Assembly (NCBI GenBank): GCA_937124525.1
Contig: CAKZLA010000439.1
Location: forward strand, 1 to 6,937
Direction of reading: 5' to 3'
Source of the DNA: an uncultured Desulfobacterium sp.
GTDB taxonomy: Bacteria; Desulfobacterota; Desulfobacteria; Desulfobacterales; Desulfobacteraceae
DNA length: 6,937 nt
Every line of letters starts with the position of its first letter. The first letter of the stretch is position 1. A program made the translations under genes and the position numbers. The notes under the pieces are model-generated. The model ran no database searches and was not told where the DNA came from. It worked only from the letters and a program-made list of their open reading frames with translations. Positions 6,288 to 6,937 of this stretch are shown one piece after another.

Positions 6288-6937
6288 TCAGTGCTGAAAT
6301 GCAATTTCTCCATCCGGTCTTTCAGATTCATTTAAGGCTTTCAGGACAGCCTCATATCTTTGCAGGACATCTTCCTTATCGTTCTTTTCAGGCAATGATT
6401 CAAGGCTGATGCGCTGAATCATTTTTGCCGATATCCCCATCAAACATTCCACCACTGCTGATCGAAACGATTGGGCAGCCATGAACAATAAAATCTCCTG
6501 CTCTATGTTCAAAATGCAGAAGGAAATCGTTTTCCTTTGCGATTGCCAAGAGATTGTCGCAGTCGATTGCCTGGAGGTATCCGCTTTGAACAGCAGTGAG
6601 GTTATGGACATGTGCGTATCTGTTTGTTTCTTGTTTTATATCAATACTCTGTTTCGTCTCTTTCCCAGCGTCACGGTCTATTTCTTCTGTAAAAATTCGA
6701 TGAATATGTTTTTCAGGATCACGACTTAATGCCGCAATTACATTATCTGCCTGAATGGATGTAGATATATGATAAATGAAAAAAATCAGCACACAAACAT
6801 CACAGAGGGCGAGAACAACCCGCAAAACTGGAAGGTTGCTCTTAAAAGTGTAAAGCAGAAATGAAGTTAATCTGTTCAAAGTCAAGCTGAAATAGGCTTT
6901 TTTTAAACCTGCTCTTTGAAAATTCGGTAAGCCTACA
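6288..6937 (-). pseudogene. DUF2254 membrane-protein gene remnant, frameshifted and internally deleted, runs off right edge
   Basis: One frame is open from the window edge down to a stop at 6400. Its recognisable part (about 6400-6840) carries a membrane helix, VVLALCDVCVLIFFIYHI, then STSIQADNVIAA, IHRIF, AVQSGYLQAIDCDNLLAIA and GDFIVHGCPIV. These are the conserved order of DUF2254 ('FIHH..SIQ..N', 'SGY.Q.ID', 'GDF...G.P'). DUF2254 proteins are about 430 residues with four helices. Here the early helices are absent or corrupted. After the G-C-P element the expected central region (conserved QD..FG, ALSP..NDP) is missing and the frame stops. A second frame ends at 6288 with KMIQRISLESLPEKNDKED and RYEAVLKALNESE, which looks like a genuine C-terminus, possibly of the same protein. 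No good ATG start exists; a TTG at 6885 is the only candidate. The 94 bp up to the RhuM remnant show no gene or convincing promoter. Confidence 0.62.

Noticed and set aside
6288..6611. 107-codon open frame as an independent gene
   Set aside because: Its first half overlaps the recognisable DUF2254 frame and has no family features; only the last ~45 codons look coding, which fits a frameshifted remnant better. An alternative 44-codon gene from the ATG at 6422 is possible but unsupported.
6905..6937. CRISPR leader end (GCTCTTTGAAAA) with a repeat beginning at the right edge
   Set aside because: The TGCTCTTTGAAAA string is reminiscent of leaders, but no repeat-spacer unit is visible, no cas gene is present, and the opposite strand is an open frame continuous with the DUF2254 fragment.

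Overview
This window reads as chromosomal DNA of an anaerobic bacterium, most likely a sulfate-reducer-like Desulfobacterota member (Desulfobacter/Desulfobacula relatives). The lineage is an inference from the moderate GC content, the gene families and a general impression of protein similarity; no rRNA or other marker gene is present. Every gene I can support lies on the minus strand, so transcription runs from the right edge to the left edge.

Left block (1-3341): a compact four-gene operon. In transcription order it holds a BioB-like radical SAM enzyme (2290-3285), a secreted NMT1/NrtA/SsuA-type substrate-binding protein (1303-2265), an SsuC/TauC-type permease (493-1302) and an SsuB/TauB-type ATPase (1-496, cut by the window edge). 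Spacing is 24 bp, then 0 bp, then a 4-bp ATGA overlap, so the genes are probably co-transcribed and partly translationally coupled. A plausible sigma-70-like promoter lies just upstream of the radical SAM gene. The simplest reading is a dedicated importer for a small organic ligand whose fate depends on the radical SAM reaction. The substrate cannot be read from sequence. The radical SAM protein is not a true biotin synthase, because it lacks two of the four [2Fe-2S] ligand positions. An LipS2-like lipoyl-synthase relative is one candidate.

Middle (3434-5869): a large 811-residue protein of unknown function. It has an N-terminal SEC-C zinc-binding motif, a middle segment resembling the Xre/MbcA/ParS toxin-binding fold, and a C-terminal module ending in an RGHWRR...PYWKGP block that I associate with hypothetical proteins of accessory regions.

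Right block (5885-6937): two damaged genes. A RhuM-family gene keeps its N-terminal DNA-binding-like region fused directly to what looks like its C-terminal region, and it sits 15 bp upstream of the SEC-C gene. Beyond it, a DUF2254 membrane-protein gene is reduced to a fragment that changes frame, lacks its central part and runs off the right edge. Two neighbouring genes that have both lost their middles suggest local decay in an accessory patch.

There are no tRNA, rRNA, CRISPR, complete insertion sequence or integrase genes in view. No intergenic stretch exceeds 300 bp; the largest is 3286-3433.
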